Source: Gemmatimonadaceae bacterium (GTDB lineage: Bacteria; Gemmatimonadota; Gemmatimonadetes; Gemmatimonadales; Gemmatimonadaceae). Taken from it: a stretch of 35,640 nucleotides of DNA. The notes under the pieces were generated by a model that had not been told where the DNA came from, ran no database searches, and worked only from the letters and a program-made list of their open reading frames with translations. This document shows, piece by piece, positions 34,565 to 35,640 of this stretch (the first letter of the stretch is position 1; every line of letters starts with the position of its first letter). Position numbers and translations under genes: made by a program. The stretch spans positions 1 to 35,640 of the forward strand of contig JACVCT010000003.1 of NCBI GenBank assembly GCA_016741895.1, given 5' to 3'.

Positions 34565-34861
34565 CTAGAGCAGCACGTCGGCCAGCTCGGGGCGCTTCGT
34601 GAACTGGGCCGAGGCAAATGGACAGGTGGCCATGACCTTGGTGCCGGTTTCCCGGGCCCAGCGCACCAGCTCGGCCAGGAGTGCCTGCCCGAGGCCCTGC
34701 CCGCCGTAGGCCGGATTGACCTCGGTGTGGTCGATGATGATGAGGTCGGGCCGCCCGCGACTGTAGGTCATGACGGCGGCATGCTTGCCGTCGCGGTCAA
34801 TGCGGAAGCGGCCGCGGTGGCCGTCCTCGTCGTGGTGGATGATGTCTGGTTGGTCGCTCAT
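34565..34861 (-). CDS. Small GNAT-family N-acetyltransferase
   Basis: The 98-residue product is a minimal GNAT domain of the YjdJ/Acetyltransf_CG type. Its acetyl-CoA loop is HTEVNPAYGGQGLGQALLAE, preceded by DLIIIDHTEV and followed by CPFASAQFTKRPELADVL, which matches the short family's ending. The upstream frame to 35035 overlaps the divergent ankyrin gene and lacks similarity, so the ATG at 34861 is used. The substrate is unknown. The 44-base gap to the divergent start must hold both promoters. Confidence 0.88.
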   Translation of the reverse strand: MSDQPDIIHHDEDGHRGRFRIDRDGKHAAVMTYSRGRPDLIIIDHTEVNPAYGGQGLGQALLAELVRWARETGTKVMATCPFASAQFTKRPELADVLL

Positions 34862-34905
34862 GTCCCCAGTGTGGCAGCCGATTCCGATTGGCGCTAGACT
34901 GGGGC

Positions 34906-35640
34906 GTGGACGCGACCAAGTTTGAACAGGCGGCCGATGCCGTCGTGCACGGCCATCTCGAGACGCTGATCGCCCTCCTCGAACGCGACCCATCACTGGT
35001 GGAGGCGCGATCGGATCGGGAACACGGCGCCACACTGCTGCACTACGTCGCGGCGAACGGCGTGGAAGACTTCCGGCAGCGCACTCCGCCCAACATTGTC
35101 CCCATTGCCGAGTACCTGCTCGACGCCGGCGCCGATGTCAACGCCACTTGTGATCTGTACGGCGGTGGCGCGGACACGCTGGGACTCGTGGTCACCAGTG
35201 CGCACCCTCGGGCGGCCGGCGTACAGTTGGCTTTGGCGGATCTGCTGCTCGCGCGCGGCGCCACGCTTCGCACAAACCACGTGCGGGACAGCCTGTACAA
35301 CGGGTGCCCGGAAGCCGCGGCGCATCTGGTCCCGCGGTGTTTGGAGCGCGGCCTGGCGCTCAGCCTCGTAGACCTGGCCGGCACGGGCCAAGTGGTTACA
35401 CTGCGCGCGCTGCTGGCGCAGGGGGAGCATGCGCCGAACGAGCTCGGCGAAGCCCTCGGCATGGCGGCCTGGTACAATCAGCAGGGCGCGGTGCACACGC
35501 TGCTCGACGGCGGCGTGGCGGTGGACGCCGGCAACACTGCCGGGGCCACGGCACCGCACATTGGCCCGGACCCCGGCTCACCGGGACCGGGGGGCGCCGC
35601 TTGGTCCCCGCGCGCGGGGCGCACCCTGCCCCGCGGCGCG
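34906..35640 (+). CDS. Ankyrin-repeat protein, 3' end missing
   Basis: An open frame from the GTG at 34906 runs off the right edge (245 codons visible). It reads as degenerate ankyrin repeats: HGHLETLIALLERDPSLVEA, GATLLHYVAANGV, IAEYLLDAGADVNAT and LADLLLARGATL, with further helix pairs at ALGMAAWYNQQGAVHTLLDG. Such proteins mediate protein contacts; no enzyme domain is visible. TAGACT ends 5 bases before the GTG, so a leaderless start is possible. From about 35545 the translation stops looking like ankyrin sequence (GPDPGSPGPGG), although the DNA still resembles corrupted ankyrin codons, so the end of the visible frame is unreliable. Confidence 0.75.
   Translation, partial: MDATKFEQAADAVVHGHLETLIALLERDPSLVEARSDREHGATLLHYVAANGVEDFRQRTPPNIVPIAEYLLDAGADVNATCDLYGGGADTLGLVVTSAHPRAAGVQLALADLLLARGATLRTNHVRDSLYNGCPEAAAHLVPRCLERGLALSLVDLAGTGQVVTLRALLAQGEHAPNELGEALGMAAWYNQQGAVHTLLDGGVAVDAGNTAGATAPHIGPDPGSPGPGGAAWSPRAGRTLPRGA

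Overview
The window reads as a chromosomal stretch from a GC-rich, Gram-negative bacterium of the Fibrobacterota-Chlorobiota-Bacteroidota (FCB) group, most probably Gemmatimonadota close to Gemmatimonas. The grounds are a SusC/SusD outer-membrane pair (an FCB hallmark) in a very GC-rich genome, an acyclic-carotenoid cluster containing a CruF-type hydratase (Gemmatimonas species are orange-pink and make hydroxylated acyclic carotenoids), and LPS-core genes showing an outer membrane. No marker gene such as rRNA is present, so the phylum call is an inference.

Layout. (1) 1-4104, minus strand: a respiratory complex I operon read nuoA-nuoB-nuoC-nuoD-nuoE-nuoF, with nuoF cut by the left edge. (2) 4105-8866, plus strand: a divergent control region, then a SusC-like TonB-dependent receptor and its SusD-like lipoprotein, closed by a strong terminator. 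(3) 9158-13144: carotenoid genes crtB, cruF-like, a small membrane-protein gene and crtI. (4) 13219-22754: a protein quality-control block tig-clpP-[gap]-clpX-lon-engB plus a lipoprotein gene. Between clpP and clpX lies an oppositely oriented two-gene module, a cytochrome P450 and a multi-pass membrane protein. (5) 22834-28560: a NUDIX gene diverging from trpE, which leads a run of an FHA-GAF-adenylate cyclase, a Kdo-kinase-like gene and a glycosyltransferase 9 gene. (6) 28633-31101: maf, metZ and dtd. (7) 31161-32747: a lone 528-residue protein of unknown function with an N-terminal region, a coiled coil and a small C-terminal domain; it is the least explained gene here. (8) 32851-35640: prfC, a small GNAT gene and a right-truncated ankyrin-repeat gene.

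Most of the window is housekeeping. No CRISPR array, tRNA, rRNA, transposase or integrase was seen. The unexplained structure sits in three places: the junctions between convergent genes, each of which carries an inverted or nested repeat; the P450 module splitting a widely conserved protease operon; and the orphan 528-residue gene. Bases near the right edge look like degraded sequence and should not be trusted.
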